From positions 62,001-126,000 of the forward strand of contig CBDCWT010000019.1 of assembly GCA_965223305.1 (NCBI GenBank): 64,000 nt of DNA, given 5' to 3'. The position numbers were made by a program, and so were the translations under genes. The stretch comes from CBDCWT01 sp965223305 (lineage in GTDB: Bacteria > Planctomycetota > Planctomycetia > Pirellulales > Pirellulaceae). The notes under the pieces are model-generated. The model did not search any database. It saw only the letters and a list, made by a program, of their open reading frames with translations, and had not been told where the DNA came from. Of this stretch, positions 35,312 to 45,465 are shown one piece after another. Position 1 is the first letter of the stretch; each line of letters begins with the position of its first letter.

Positions 35312-35704
35312 TTAGGCGGACGACCCAGGTTGTCGCTTGTGCCCGCACTCAAGCTCGACACCTTTCTGGAAGACGGCGAAGTCCATGGTGTTCTCGCAAT
35401 ACACTTGTGATACACCATCCGATTCAACGAGGTTGAACGTCGGCACCGCTTCACTGCTATAAGCGATAATGACCAGTTCCTCGTCGGGAAAAAGCGTGTA
35501 GTCGTTGGCCCAAGGCTCTACATGGACCTCGTGCCACGTTGACCGCGAGTTGCGGACCCCCAACTCTGAAGAATAACGGTAGTTGCGTGTCACAGGCTTC
35601 CCAACATTCAGGCTAAGTTGTCCGCCGCCCGCTATGGCACTACCCACGAATTTAACATTCGGAGCCGCGGAACTCCATTCGCTAGAATGCTGGCGGTGTG
35701 ACAC
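35312..35704 (-). CDS. Hypothetical protein
   Basis: About 130 aa from GTG 35704. The start region overlaps a dispersed repeat, so the true start may be further in. The middle (EVHVEPWANDYTLFPDEELVIIAYSSEAVPTFNLVE) looks like a small beta-sheet domain. A cysteine near the C terminus is the only other landmark. No family recognised. Confidence 0.4.
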   Translation of the reverse strand: MSHRQHSSEWSSAAPNVKFVGSAIAGGGQLSLNVGKPVTRNYRYSSELGVRNSRSTWHEVHVEPWANDYTLFPDEELVIIAYSSEAVPTFNLVESDGVSQVYCENTMDFAVFQKGVELECGHKRQPGSSA

Positions 35705-35775
35705 ACCGACCTGAGAAACGGAAGTTCCGAATCTGCGTCAGCTTCATCGGCCGACGCAGTTTCAGAGCTTCCGAC
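35697..35775. repeat. Dispersed hairpin repeat, copy 1
   Basis: TGACACACC is followed by CTGCGTC - TTCATCG-centred loop - GACGCAGTTTC. Copy 2 at 52271-52345 has the same order and the same loop with a longer stem. Similarity extends beyond the hairpin, so this is a repeat rather than just a shared terminator. Confidence 0.6.
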
Positions 35776-36117
35776 TTCTACCCTTCTTCGGGAAAGTCAT
35801 CCGTAATCCGACCGCAGAAAGCGGCTTGTGTCAGACTGATGCTGGCCTTTACTGCCTGCCACTGATAGTGCAAAGGCCCGCGGAAGCTCAAGGGAGCCTC
35901 GCATTCAACTCAGAAGGGACGTTTGCCTTTCCTTGCTCGCGGGGTCACCAAGCGAGAGAAATCACCGTGAGCGAATTTCCAGGAGCTGGTAATTGCCTTT
36001 TAGGTTAGGTGGCAACTCGTTGGTTGGCAGACAATTCCGCACAAGACTTCACGGGAATTGCTTGCTGCTTCCGCGTTGTACTCCCGCTGGCTGAATCGAG
36101 GTGGGCCATAAGAAGTG
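35776..36117. other. Intergenic, nothing recognised
   Basis: About 340 bp downstream of the partition genes. I see no gene, strong hairpin or repeat here beyond the repeat at its left edge. Confidence 0.4.
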
Positions 36118-36609
36118 TCATTCCCCCGTCGGCTTCGTCGCGTCGAGATACAACCGTAGTTGTGCGAGGCCTAGCCGCAAGCACAAGTCGGCGGTGTCTT
36201 CTTTTTTGAAGGGCTCCCCGACTCTGGCTGCACCCAGTCTGTTGCGACGTTCAATCTCGGCAAAGGTCTCGTCAAACTGCTCAAGAGTCGAGGCCGCCAT
36301 GCGAAGCGTCCGGGACGTAGAGCTGTGAAGGGGATAGGTCATGAAACTTCCCACTTCACTCGCTGCCGTGCGGCTGTCGTGCTCCGGAGCTCCGTTCCGC
36401 GTGGCGGGTTGACCATCGTGAAGATTCGGCACAGCCCCGCGAGCAGACTCACCAACAAGAGTAAGCGGTGTGGCTTCAGGTTCAACATGCTCGGGAACTG
36501 TGTTGCCGTGGAGATACGAATGCACCTTCTCTGGGTCGACATTCGGCTCCAGGTTTGTCAGGTCATATTCGTCGACCAGTTGTACCGGTTGATGTTTCTT
36601 TCTGCCCAT
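36118..36609 (-). CDS. Probable partition partner of ParA (small ParB-like role)
   Basis: The 163-aa protein starts 9 bp after the ParA stop on the same strand, the usual place for the second gene of a plasmid partition pair. It has a low-complexity middle and a C-terminal helical part (ASTLEQFDETFAEIERRNRLGAARV, then DLCLRLGLAQLRLYL). There is no clear ParB N-domain, so the call rests on position. If correct, it would bind a centromere site and stimulate the ATPase. Confidence 0.55.
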   Translation of the reverse strand: MGRKKHQPVQLVDEYDLTNLEPNVDPEKVHSYLHGNTVPEHVEPEATPLTLVGESARGAVPNLHDGQPATRNGAPEHDSRTAASEVGSFMTYPLHSSTSRTLRMAASTLEQFDETFAEIERRNRLGAARVGEPFKKEDTADLCLRLGLAQLRLYLDATKPTGE

Positions 36610-36618
36610 TTGCCTTAT

Positions 36619-37335
36619 TCATCCAATCTGTTCTAGCGGCGGTTTCGTTTCGGGAAACAGCTCGTAGCAAAGTTCGTCCATGTCGTTGGCGTGGTCCCTG
36701 GCCTGCGAGCCCATCTGCCAAATAAACTTGCAGTCGGTTGCTGCCTGCGGGTGTAGCTCGGAGAGCCACAGAGGAGTAGCAGCCAGAGGGATGTTGAGCT
36801 TCTTTGCTAACGCATACATTTGGCGAGTGAGTTTTCGATGCTCGCCTTTCCTGCCCTTTCCAATCTGGGAGAGGACGACATAGCCGGTTGGTTGTCCATG
36901 GCGAATGTCTTGGGCTTGGCGAAGCAGTCGCACGTTTTCAACCAGTGCGGGAGCCTCCAGCCTACCTGCTTTTGCCGGAATCACCGCGATGTCAGCTCGC
37001 AGTAGCAGTTGGCGGATGAGTTCGCTACTCCCCGGAGAGTCAACGACAACGTAATCAGCCTGCGTTCGACAATTCGGTAACTTGTCCCAGAGGTCACCTG
37101 GGTCTGGGATGTGTTGAATTGGGACTTGTGGAAGAGCTCTCGAAATCCATTCGGTCGCCCCGAGGTTAGCCTTTTCGTCGCTGTCGACCAGCATCACTGA
37201 GTAGCCAAACGCACTTAGCCAACCCACCACGTTGGCTGCCAGCGTTGTCTTCCCTACCCCACCCTTGATGCTGGCAACGGCGACAATCCTGCCAGAGCTC
37301 TGTCTAGTCGAATGAATGTTGATTACGTCACTCAT
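36619..37335 (-). CDS. parA: ParA-family partition ATPase
   Basis: The 238-aa protein has the deviant Walker A box KGGVGKTT at residues 24-31, a switch-like VDSDEKANLGATEWI and Walker B YVVVDSPGSSELIRQLL. This is a short ParA without N-terminal helix-turn-helix, as in type Ib plasmid partition systems and ParA-like proteins of integrative elements. It would separate element copies using the nucleoid. It is divergent from the replication initiator, with a repeat-rich region between them. Confidence 0.92.
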   Translation of the reverse strand: MSDVINIHSTRQSSGRIVAVASIKGGVGKTTLAANVVGWLSAFGYSVMLVDSDEKANLGATEWISRALPQVPIQHIPDPGDLWDKLPNCRTQADYVVVDSPGSSELIRQLLLRADIAVIPAKAGRLEAPALVENVRLLRQAQDIRHGQPTGYVVLSQIGKGRKGEHRKLTRQMYALAKKLNIPLAATPLWLSELHPQAATDCKFIWQMGSQARDHANDMDELCYELFPETKPPLEQIG

Positions 37336-37369
37336 GAAGAAACGCTAACCCGACACCACAAACCTTGAC

Positions 37370-37690
37370 AATCTTCATCTAACTTGAAGTGGCGATTGAC
37401 GACCTATCGCCCCATCACCGACCTACGGACGAGTGACCTGTCGATGCTGAACAGGTCATTAGGCGGTGACCAATCGACTGCCGATTTGTCGGTTGGCCAC
37501 ATGTTGATGGTCAATTGGTGACGAACGTGTTCACTACCGGTTTGTTGTCAGACGACAGTCGGCCGACCAACTGTTGACGAGCGACCGATTAGTGACTGGC
37601 ACATCATCTTTCGACTATCGTTTGGGAGTGGACTGATGGTCGGTCGATGACACAAATACGACACAGTGGTCGATTGCATCTGCCGCAACC
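37370..37690. other. Repeat-rich region between parA and rep, possible origin or centromere
   Basis: The segment is dense in degenerate GACCGAT/GACCAAT words and their complements. Examples are GTGACCAATCGAC, TCAATTGGTGACG, CCGACCAACTGTTGACG, GCGACCGATTAGTGAC, GGTCGGTCGATGAC and TGGTCGATTGC. No gene fits. Position between divergent partition and replication genes suggests parS and/or oriV, but the repeats are not exact. Confidence 0.5.
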
Positions 37691-37888
37691 GGTTAAGCAC
37701 TCGATTACTCTCTGGATTCCACCGCTCGGCACCTGTACCGAGAATGGAAGCAACTGCTTTGCCTTGCTGGGATTCGGAAAAATTGTTGCCAGAAAGCCGG
37801 CTGTACTGAGAGGGTGAAGGCAAGTTCAACCGGCTTAAAGCTCGGCTGAATTCGTCGAGTGTTTGAGAGGGGAGGCCAGATTGCGGAC

Positions 37889-37971
37889 ACAAAAAAACCG
37901 ACTTGGCAGAGTCGGTTTTCATTGTCCTCTTGTCGGGCAAGGTGCGGAACGCGAAGTGAAACTGATGTCGC
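37889..37971 (-). ncRNA. Candidate antisense RNA in the leader of rep
   Basis: On the minus strand there is TTGACG (38001-38006), a 17-nt spacer and TAAAAG (37978-37983), predicting a start near 37971. About 55 nt later AAAACCGACT pairs with AGTCGGTTTT, followed by a 7-U run ending near 37891. This is a complete small transcription unit of about 80 nt opposite the 5' leader of the replication initiator, the classic position of a copy-number control RNA. Confidence 0.5.
37891..37919 (-). terminator. Intrinsic terminator of the candidate antisense RNA
   Basis: A 10-bp stem (AAAACCGACT/AGTCGGTTTT) with a 6-nt loop. The U-run is longer on the minus strand (7 T) than on the plus strand (4 T), so it mainly stops leftward transcription. 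Confidence 0.75.
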
Positions 37972-38070
37972 GATTCACTTTTACGTGGTCCCACGTACCC
38001 CGTCAACGAATTATTGTGCCTGCCCAGAGATAAACAGGTTGGGAGCAATTCCCGACCTTGGCAGCAGCAA

Positions 38071-39525
38071 ATGGTGACAGAAGCGAGCAAAAGTAAGCTT
38101 CGCATTTGGAGGCGTGAGGGTGGGTGGTCAGCGATATCGCAGCTCGGCCTCGCCGAACACTCCCTTTGTCCGATGAACCCTCCGGCTGGACCTTTCACGC
38201 ATAGAGTTGAGTTCTACTACAAGCCACGCGGCAAGCGTCGAAAGGTCGGCGTCGCGGAGGTGCATTGTCCGGGTGGCCTAAAACCACAGGACGAATTCTA
38301 CCTCTGGGGTTTACTTGGGATTATCTTTGCCCAGCCGATGCCTGACATCACCATCTATGCCACACCCAGCTACATGAATCGTGAGCTTGGTCTGGAGCCG
38401 GGCGGGGAACAACAGCGATTGCTGCGAGAGGCTTTGGACCGCCTCGGCTTGGTTCGGTATGTCAGTGACGATTTTTATGACCCGGTAAGCAAAGAGCGCC
38501 GCCACGCGTTATTTGGTTTCTTGAGCCTCAGTATTCCGAAGGACGAGACCTCAGCACGCGGTTGGCGAATCAGTGTCGACCCGGAGTTCTTTCGGATGTG
38601 CGAGGTGGCAGGGGGGTACCTACAGTTTGACTTGCGATTCTTTCGAGAGCTGTCGAAAGCGGGCGGGCGGCTGTTTCTCTACCTTAAAAAGCAGTTCTAC
38701 AACAGAAGCCGAGTCAGCGGACTAGACCCGAGCCATCTCGCAGTGCATGTGCTCGGCTATGCGTTGAATCCAAAAGACGGCACTAAAGTCCACAGAAAGA
38801 GATTGAAGCAAGCTGCTGAGGAGCTGCTGGCCTGCGGTGTTATCGAGAGCTACGAAATCAAGAGGGAGGGGAAGGGAAACTTCGCGGCAACATTTGTCCG
38901 GGGAGAGTATTTTTCACAGGAGCCATCCGGCAGACAGGCCCTGCCACCACAAAGGCATGCCCTCTACGAGCCGCTGCGAACCGTCGTCGGTTTGAGCGAC
39001 GGTCACATTCACAAAGTAGTGGCGAAGTACAAGCTTGGACTCATTCAGGAATGGTGCGACATCACGATTGCCAAGCTCGAACGTTTCGGAAAGGAGGACT
39101 TTCACCGAAGCCCGGCTGCCTACTTCATGGACAGCGTTAAGAAAGCATCGACCGGTGAACGAACGCCACCTGATTGGTGGACCAGTATGCTCAAAGACGA
39201 GAGAACGAAGGCTGAGGTCGTGGCAATCAAGGAAGGTGGGCTGGTGCGTGAGCAGGAGGCGCGAATAGATGACGTCGAAGAGCGGTTTTCCGTTTGGCTC
39301 CAAACAGATGGCCGTACTGAATACGAGCGATTGACTGATAGCATGTTTGGCCTCTTTCGAGCAGCCGGACAGAGTGATGCAGAAGCGGCAAGAGAGGCTG
39401 CGAAACATGCCAGAAAGCAAATGCGGGGCCGATTCGGCACCGAAGATGACCGACGTTCCGCTCGGCTGGCTAAGGTTGGTTCGGTGGTGGACCTGGGTCG
39501 AATTCGCCAGCTAAATCGGACGTAG
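38071..39525 (+). CDS. Plasmid-type replication initiator (RepA-like)
   Basis: Start taken at ATG 38071 (MVTEASKSKLRIW), 484 aa. The open frame begins further left, inside the probable control region. The N-terminal half reads like tandem winged-helix initiators (DEFYLWGLLGIIFAQ, then MNRELGLEPGGEQQRLLREALDRLGLVRY and FLYLKKQFYNRS). It keeps the habit of counting rep-type helices seen in RepA-like proteins of Gram-negative plasmids. The basic C terminus ends right at four iterons. With ParA and a possible antisense RNA upstream it forms a replicon. Exact Rep family not verified. Confidence 0.75.
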   Translation: MVTEASKSKLRIWRREGGWSAISQLGLAEHSLCPMNPPAGPFTHRVEFYYKPRGKRRKVGVAEVHCPGGLKPQDEFYLWGLLGIIFAQPMPDITIYATPSYMNRELGLEPGGEQQRLLREALDRLGLVRYVSDDFYDPVSKERRHALFGFLSLSIPKDETSARGWRISVDPEFFRMCEVAGGYLQFDLRFFRELSKAGGRLFLYLKKQFYNRSRVSGLDPSHLAVHVLGYALNPKDGTKVHRKRLKQAAEELLACGVIESYEIKREGKGNFAATFVRGEYFSQEPSGRQALPPQRHALYEPLRTVVGLSDGHIHKVVAKYKLGLIQEWCDITIAKLERFGKEDFHRSPAAYFMDSVKKASTGERTPPDWWTSMLKDERTKAEVVAIKEGGLVREQEARIDDVEERFSVWLQTDGRTEYERLTDSMFGLFRAAGQSDAEAAREAAKHARKQMRGRFGTEDDRRSARLAKVGSVVDLGRIRQLNRT

Positions 39526-39618
39526 TTTGCGACACCTTTTTTGGACCGAACCACGTAGTCTGCGACACCTTTCCACGTAGTTTGCGACACCTTTTCACGT
39601 AGTCAGCGACGCCTTTTT
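39521..39618 (+). repeat. Four iterons at the 3' end of rep
   Basis: CGTAGTTTGCGACACCTTTT occurs at 39521, 39554 (CGTAGTCTGCGACACCTTT), 39576 and 39598 (CGTAGTCAGCGACGCCTTT). The last three repeat at exactly 22 bp, two helical turns. The first overlaps the stop codon of the initiator. This is a typical Rep-binding iteron array. Confidence 0.85.
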
Positions 39619-39625
39619 GGAGGCC

Positions 39626-39949
39626 GGAACGGGCTTAAGTGTCGGACATTTCTCGATTTTTGCGGCCTGTCGCGCCGTACCCAAAGAAACAAAGAATCAA
39701 AGATTCTGTAAGCAAAGAGGCTTTGCTTGAAGATGTTCTATCAAGGGAACGGGGCATGGGACTGTGGAGTCGGGGGCGGCTGAGATTTCTTGACTGGCGT
39801 AAGGTTGATTCGTACTTGTTAGTAGGTAAGCGGTTTTTTCAAGACTCTGTAAGTCCGCTACAGGCCAACTCCTGGCAGCAATTGGTACCAGTGATTCCTG
39901 TCCGATAGACTACCGGCGGAGCTGTTTTCTCTCGGCAGGAGTCATTTCA
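39626..39949. other. Short region after the iterons
   Basis: It contains an 89-codon open frame (39639-39908, GTG start) with no recognisable domain. I do not call it a gene. The remainder is the leader of the sigma factor. Confidence 0.35.
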
Positions 39950-40567
39950 GTGAACGATGAGTCATCAGGCACGCCTCACAGCCTGCTGGAGCAGAGTGTT
40001 GCCGGAAATGCGGAGTCCTGGACACGCCTTTGTCAACTCTACTTGCCCATGATTCACGGCTGGGTGGAAGAGCGGTGGCAATTTGAATCGAACGAGGCAG
40101 AGGACATTACCCAAGACGTGGCGATAAAGGTGTACCAAAAGCTACCGCAATACTCGCGGGAGAAGGGGAAGTTCCGAGGCTGGCTCTACAGCATCACGAA
40201 AAACCATGTAATTGATGTTTCGCGGCGTGACACACCGACCGTGATGAATCCGGCAGAACTCGACCTACTTTCGGCTCCTCCGTGGGATGCAGCGGAATCT
40301 GCGGTTCCGCCGCGTCCAATCGTTGAAAGAGCACTGACGATTTTGAGGGAGCACTTTGAGGAGAAGACATGGCGAGCTGCCTGGGAGGTAATTGCCGAAG
40401 GCCGTTCAGCAGAAGATGTGGCGGCTGAGCTTGGAATGTCGAGGGGCAGCGTTTACGTGGCAAAGTCACGCGTCCTAAAAAAGCTACGCACTCTTTTGGG
40501 CGGTCTGGAGTTTCCCGATTCGGAATCGGACAAGCAACAAGCCCCTGAGTCGCCAAGCGATGAATAG
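39950..40567 (+). CDS. ECF-type sigma factor (second pair)
   Basis: 205 aa from GTG 39950. Region 2 is LYLPMIHGWVEERWQFESNEAEDITQDVAIKVYQKL with FRGWLYSITKNHVIDVSRR. Region 4 is SAEDVAAELGMSRGSVYVAKSRVLKKLR. The stop overlaps the start of the zinc-finger kinase by 8 bp, so they are translationally coupled. It is organised like the pair at 9.1-12.4 kb, but here sigma and kinase overlap. The target promoters are unknown. Confidence 0.92.
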   Translation: MNDESSGTPHSLLEQSVAGNAESWTRLCQLYLPMIHGWVEERWQFESNEAEDITQDVAIKVYQKLPQYSREKGKFRGWLYSITKNHVIDVSRRDTPTVMNPAELDLLSAPPWDAAESAVPPRPIVERALTILREHFEEKTWRAAWEVIAEGRSAEDVAAELGMSRGSVYVAKSRVLKKLRTLLGGLEFPDSESDKQQAPESPSDE

Positions 40568-43500
40568 CCATTCGGACTGTCGGAGCCGAGCTGAGCTCGA
40601 GCTATTTGCATCGGGTCAGATTTCCGACGCTGAGCAGTTTGAACAGCTGTGTCAGCACCTAGAGTGTTGCCAGAACTGCGTTGAGCAGTTGGCACAGTTT
40701 GAAGCTGAACCAGTGTATTTCGTGCCGCACTCTGGCGAGGAGTTTCGTGCTGACTCCTCGGTTGGGTCTGGAGTTCGTCGAGCTCTGGCGTTTGCAGAAG
40801 GAATTCCCCGCCGGCTAGACGAGCCTATTCCGGAGTTTATCGGCAACTACCGCATCACCGACAGAATTGGCTCCGGTGGGATGGGCGTCGTGTACAAGGC
40901 TTGGCACGAACGTTTGGCACGAGCCGTAGTCGTCAAGGTCATCCGGACAGTCCATTCTAACGATGAGTCCGTGCTTGAACGGTTCGAGCAGGAGCTTCGA
41001 GCAATCGGAGGCCTTTCTCATCCATCAATCGTTCTTGCACATGATGCAGGAACACACGACGGACAACCGTTTCTTGTGATGGAGCTATTGGAGGGGACGA
41101 CGCTGCGTCAGTTTGTGCGTGAAGGTGGGCCGCTAGGCCAACGAGAGGCCTGTCGAATCATCTCAGAGATTGCTGGTGGCGTGGATTACCTCCATCAAAA
41201 GGGGTTGGTGCATCGCGACATCAAGCCGAGTAACGTGATGGTGTGCGATGACGGACCGACGAAGTTGTTGGACCTCGGCTTGGCGTTACCAACTCCAATG
41301 CTAGAGGGTAATGAAGTGAGTTTTGCCAGCGACGAGATTCACGGAACCGTCGAGTACATGGCTCCTGAGCAAGCCGCTGGGAACACCGTTGATACGGGTG
41401 CAGACGTCTACTCGCTTGGTGCAACGCTGTTCTATCTGCTAAGCGGTGAGGGCCCCTTGGAGCTAGACGACGCGGCCACTTGGGTGGAGGCAACACGAGT
41501 TGCACGTGAGGGGTCGAGAAAGGAGCTCGCATCGCTTCTGCCGCGGGTGAATCGACAGCTGGCAGAACTCGTGGATAAGGCACTGAGTGCTGACAAGGAA
41601 AAACGTCCGACAATTGAACAGTTCCGAGAAACTGTGGCAAGCTACGCCCACCAAGGAAGCCCTCGCCGGGCTGCACTGTGGACCCTTTCTGCATTCGTTC
41701 TCTTAGCGGCAGCAACAATCTTTACCGTGCCGAGCATTCGCAACCTCGTCCTACCTCAACGCGACGAGAGCCCAACTGAAGTTGCACCTATCGAAGCGGT
41801 TCAATTGTGGAGCCCAGGACCCAGGCCCGAAGAACACAGTGGTTTGGCGATTTCACCGGCTGACTTGGGGTTTTCTTGGTTTGTGGAATCGAAGTATCCG
41901 CGGCCGTCCGCAAGTGCTGCTGTCTGGACGAGCGACACGTCACTTCTAGCCTGCATGGGAGAAGATGGAAGTGTTCGGATTTACAACCACAAGGACGGGC
42001 AGCTTTCATTTCGGCGAGTTCTACCGCATGGCGATACAAGCGACTCGAATTATCGGTCCCTTGACTGGAGCGATGATGGCCGACTGTTGGCGGTTGCCCA
42101 TGGTCGGTTCGACTGAGGTAAGGGTCTGGGAGGTGGCCACGGGAAGACTTTTGCAAAGAGTGGTTTTGCGGGGGAGAAGGACGCAGTGTTGCTTGGTCTC
42201 CTGATGAGGAGTTGCTTGCTGTCGGTGATGAATCCGGGGACGTTACTATTTGGCAGACGGACGTTCAGCAAAGACGGGCCGTGCTCCCGCACTCATCGGG
42301 GGTCAAACATGGTGGTCTGGAGCCCAGACGGTAGAGCCGTTGCAACGGCAATTCAAGACAACAAGCTTCGCATTTGGCAGCTTGACAACCAACAGCTTGA
42401 AGGAACCCACCACCGTACTCGACGCCGAGGATGACTCCCCTGTCTACTCTTTGGCGTGGCACTCCCTGCTGGCAAGCTACTCGCAAGCAGGACGCGACGG
42501 GCAAATCGATTTTTGGTCTAGTCGAGGAAGCTACGCATCGCTCAAGGGAAACTCAAGGTGGACAGATACGAATGTTGCAGTGGGATTCCGGCAGGGACAC
42601 GTTTAGCGTCGTCAGGGGCTGCGGTTGAAGTGTTCCCACTCGAAGAGACCGAAGAAAGCATCGTTGCAATTAACAGATTCGCCTTCACTATGCAGTGGGA
42701 TAGTGCGGCAGACCAGCTCTTGATGGCCAACCAAGGGCTACGGACGTGGCGGAATGAGCACTCGAATGATTCACGAGGTGTTGCCTGGGCCGGACCTGGG
42801 TGTTGGTTCACTGGGTATTAGTCCGACTGGCGAGCACGTAGCGGTTACTTGTATTAACGGTTTCGCTCAAAATTCTGGATGCTGAAGGCCGGCTGCTTCA
42901 CAACGGGGTATCCGACTAGACAGGGTGGCTGGGAAGTCGCTTGCAATGGTCGCCTAGCGGCAGCCTGGGTTGCTGCGAAGGCGACAACGGACCGAGATGT
43001 AGTTCAGTTGTGGAACGCCACGTCTGGTGCCGAGGCTGGCAGACGTGTTGCATCGGTTGAGGTGGCTAGTCTTGCGTTTAGTTCAGACGGAAATCTGCTG
43101 CTAACGGCTGGGTCGGGTGGCACCATTGATGTGTTTTCAGCGAAGAACGATATTCATTTTGACACGTTTCACGCCGGTGATTCTGCCTTAACCGATTTGT
43201 CGTTTTCTCTCGGACCGAACTCTTTGCTTGCTACCTGCGACGATGAGGGTTGGGTCCGTATCTGGGAGCAACGAGAGGAGCAGGAGTTTGAAGAACTTCA
43301 CTCGTGGCAAATCTCTGAATCGCTTCACACGTGTTAGATGGGGGCCGGTGAGGTCAACGACTTGCACTCGGGAGTCGCTCCGGAAAGGTTTACATCGTTG
43401 ATGCTAGAGAAGCGGCGAGTCTGAGCTGTCGAAACCCGTATGGTCCCCGACCAGATTCAATCTCTTGGAGTGTTGATGGTGCACGGATTGCGGTGGGCAC

Positions 43501-43906
43501 GTTCGGGATAATCTCTGTTGGCACACAGGGAAATTGAACTCAGTTGAGCATTTCGCCCTGCAACCATGCATTTGACTGGTCGGACGATGCTACTCGGCTC
43601 GTGGGAGGTGCTTGGAACGGCGTGATAACTTCTTACGATGCTTCAACGCTTGAGCCAGTCTGGCGGACACTACTTGTGCCTGGAGGTCACGGAATTCAGT
43701 TCTCGCCGGCAGGCCAAGTGTTGTCAGATGCGAAGGTGGCCGACGAGCACCTCGCCTTCGTCTTTGTAGCAGGCGACGAGTACCAAACGCTGTCTCACGC
43801 CCAGTTTCTGGAGCGAGTCACCTGTGGGCGACAACTAGCCGACACCGCTAGTCCGAATCAGCCCATGTCTCCACCTCTCTCACGGAAAAATGGGAGCTCG
43901 GTGTAA
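40560..43906 (+). pseudogene. Zinc-finger Ser/Thr kinase-WD40 fusion with multiple frameshifts
   Basis: The first 518 codons are intact: a C-rich anti-sigma-type motif (CQHLECCQNC), a kinase domain (GSGGMG, VVVKVI, HRDIKPSN, LDLGLAL, YMAPEQA) and a membrane helix (LWTLSAFVLLAAATIFTV). WD40-like blades then begin (LLACMGEDGSVRIYNH). From 42116 the blades continue only by switching frames several times, for example STEVRVWEVATGRLLQ, AWSPDEELLAVGDESGDVTIW, VWSPDGRAVATAIQDNKLRIW and LLATCDDEGWVRIWE, to about 43906. Several breaks lie at G, A or T runs. Without them this would be a kinase of about 1100 aa with an extracytoplasmic propeller. Confidence 0.8.
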
Positions 43907-44023
43907 GGTCCATTTCGTAATGCTCGATAGAGGAATCATTTTCTCTGTCATTTTACGGACTCAGGCTTAGGGCGGTGCCCAAGTCTCGACCAAGCATAAC
44001 CCCTTTTGACGCAGGAGACTTGT

Positions 44024-45439
44024 GATGTTGCTTCGTTCATCCTCCTCGCCCGCTTTCGCCGGTCAGCTAGGCGTTTCGATACTCGAATCACCTGCGAAAC
44101 TCTTGAATCCAGGGAGCTGCTTTCTGCAAGCCCGAATGGACGCTGAAGATGTCGTGCCGGCCGAAGGCATCTACTATGGCCGTACTAGAGGGGCGGTGGC
44201 TGGCACAACATGTCAGAAATCCAGTCGACGTCAACGGCCGACAACGTTGTCTCTTCAAGCGACGTGCTGGCGTTGTGTGAATCGGCTCAACATCATTGGT
44301 GCTGGTCCGTTGAGTGACGCGGACAACGGTGATTTCTCAGGGGTTTTTTGACGTTGACGGTGACAGCTGGATTACGGCAGGTTGAATGCAGCAATCACGA
44401 TTGACGCGGTTAACTCCGTTGGTGCCACTGACTCCGTAGGCCAAAGCACTGATGTGCTGATGGTAGGCACGGAGCCAGGTGTCCCTGCGTTAGAAAGACT
44501 TGCCAAGCAAGAGTTTGTCTCGCACACGACTGCCACCACGCTACAGCTTGCAGCAGCCGCCCAGCTGGCCATGCTGGGTTATCGAGAGATGATTGTCTTT
44601 AGCGACAGTCAGGCTGATGTTGGAAACGTGAACATTGCCACAGGCGGTGCTGTCGCAGGCGAGCCATACGACGATGGCCGCTGGTCGAATGGGCCGCTGA
44701 TTGTTTGAGCACGCAGCACGAAGGCTCGGCCTTTCAGCACCGACGGCGAGCCTAGCAGGTGGAACAAAACTACGCATTCTCCGGAGTCCCAGACAAAGGG
44801 CCCATCTATATCCGGTACGCCGAGCTTAACCGACCAGGTGTGGGGATGTTCTTTGCTGATGGACGGACGTTAGATGGTGACGAACTAATTGTGGTAGCCG
44901 GTGGGGCAAACGATGGCAACGGTGCAGTTCTGGCCCCGGGCTCACCGTTTGGAAATGACCCAGCAACGGCTGCGGCAAACATCGGCGACATCATTTCTAC
45001 GCTCGCTGCTGCTGGTGGTGAGTACTTTGTCGTGCCAAACATTGGAAACCTCGGTGAAACGCCGTTCATGCAGAACACCTTTCCAGCACTCGCTCCGGCA
45101 CTGAATGCTTGGATTGCTTCGTTCAACGCACTGGTCGAGGTTGAGCTAGATGGGCTTGAGTCTTCGCTCGGCGTGACAATCGTCTTTGCCGACCAGGCTT
45201 CGGTGTTTCATGACATTCTTGCAGAGCCTAGACGATTTGGATTTTCCAATGTGACTGACACTGCCTGTCCGGACTGCAACCTTGGGATGCCAGCTCCTGG
45301 CGCGGAAGATACGGTCGTCGCTCAGCCGCACAAGTACTTGTTCTGGGACGGAGGCCACCTGACCACTCGCGGCTACAAATTCTTGGGCAAGGCGATGGCT
45401 GCCGATGTCAAAAGTGAACTGAGCCCGAGCAACCGTTGA
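44024..45439 (+). pseudogene. Secreted dockerin-SGNH hydrolase with frameshifts
   Basis: Pieces in successive frames spell a planctomycete secreted protein. They are ETLESRELLSA near 44096; two dockerin-like calcium repeats near 44220-44370 (VDVNG, DNVVSSSDVLALVNRLN, then FDVDGDSWITA); and a GDSL/SGNH hydrolase. The hydrolase starts at MIVFSDSQADVGN (44590; the usual FGDS is FSDS), continues with DGRWSNGPL, and is joined to NYAFSGVP by removing one T near 44712 and one A near 44769. The last part (44759-45439) is intact, with VVAGGANDGNG, VPNIGNLGETP and the D-x-x-H motif in WDGGHLTTRGY. Probable esterase or lipase, if expressed. Confidence 0.75.
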
Positions 45440-45465
45440 TGGTTGCTCTCTGTTGCAAGTAGACA

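Noticed and set aside
39639..39908. 89-codon open frame after the iterons
   Set aside because: No domain, weak start context and unclear codon pattern; left uncalled.
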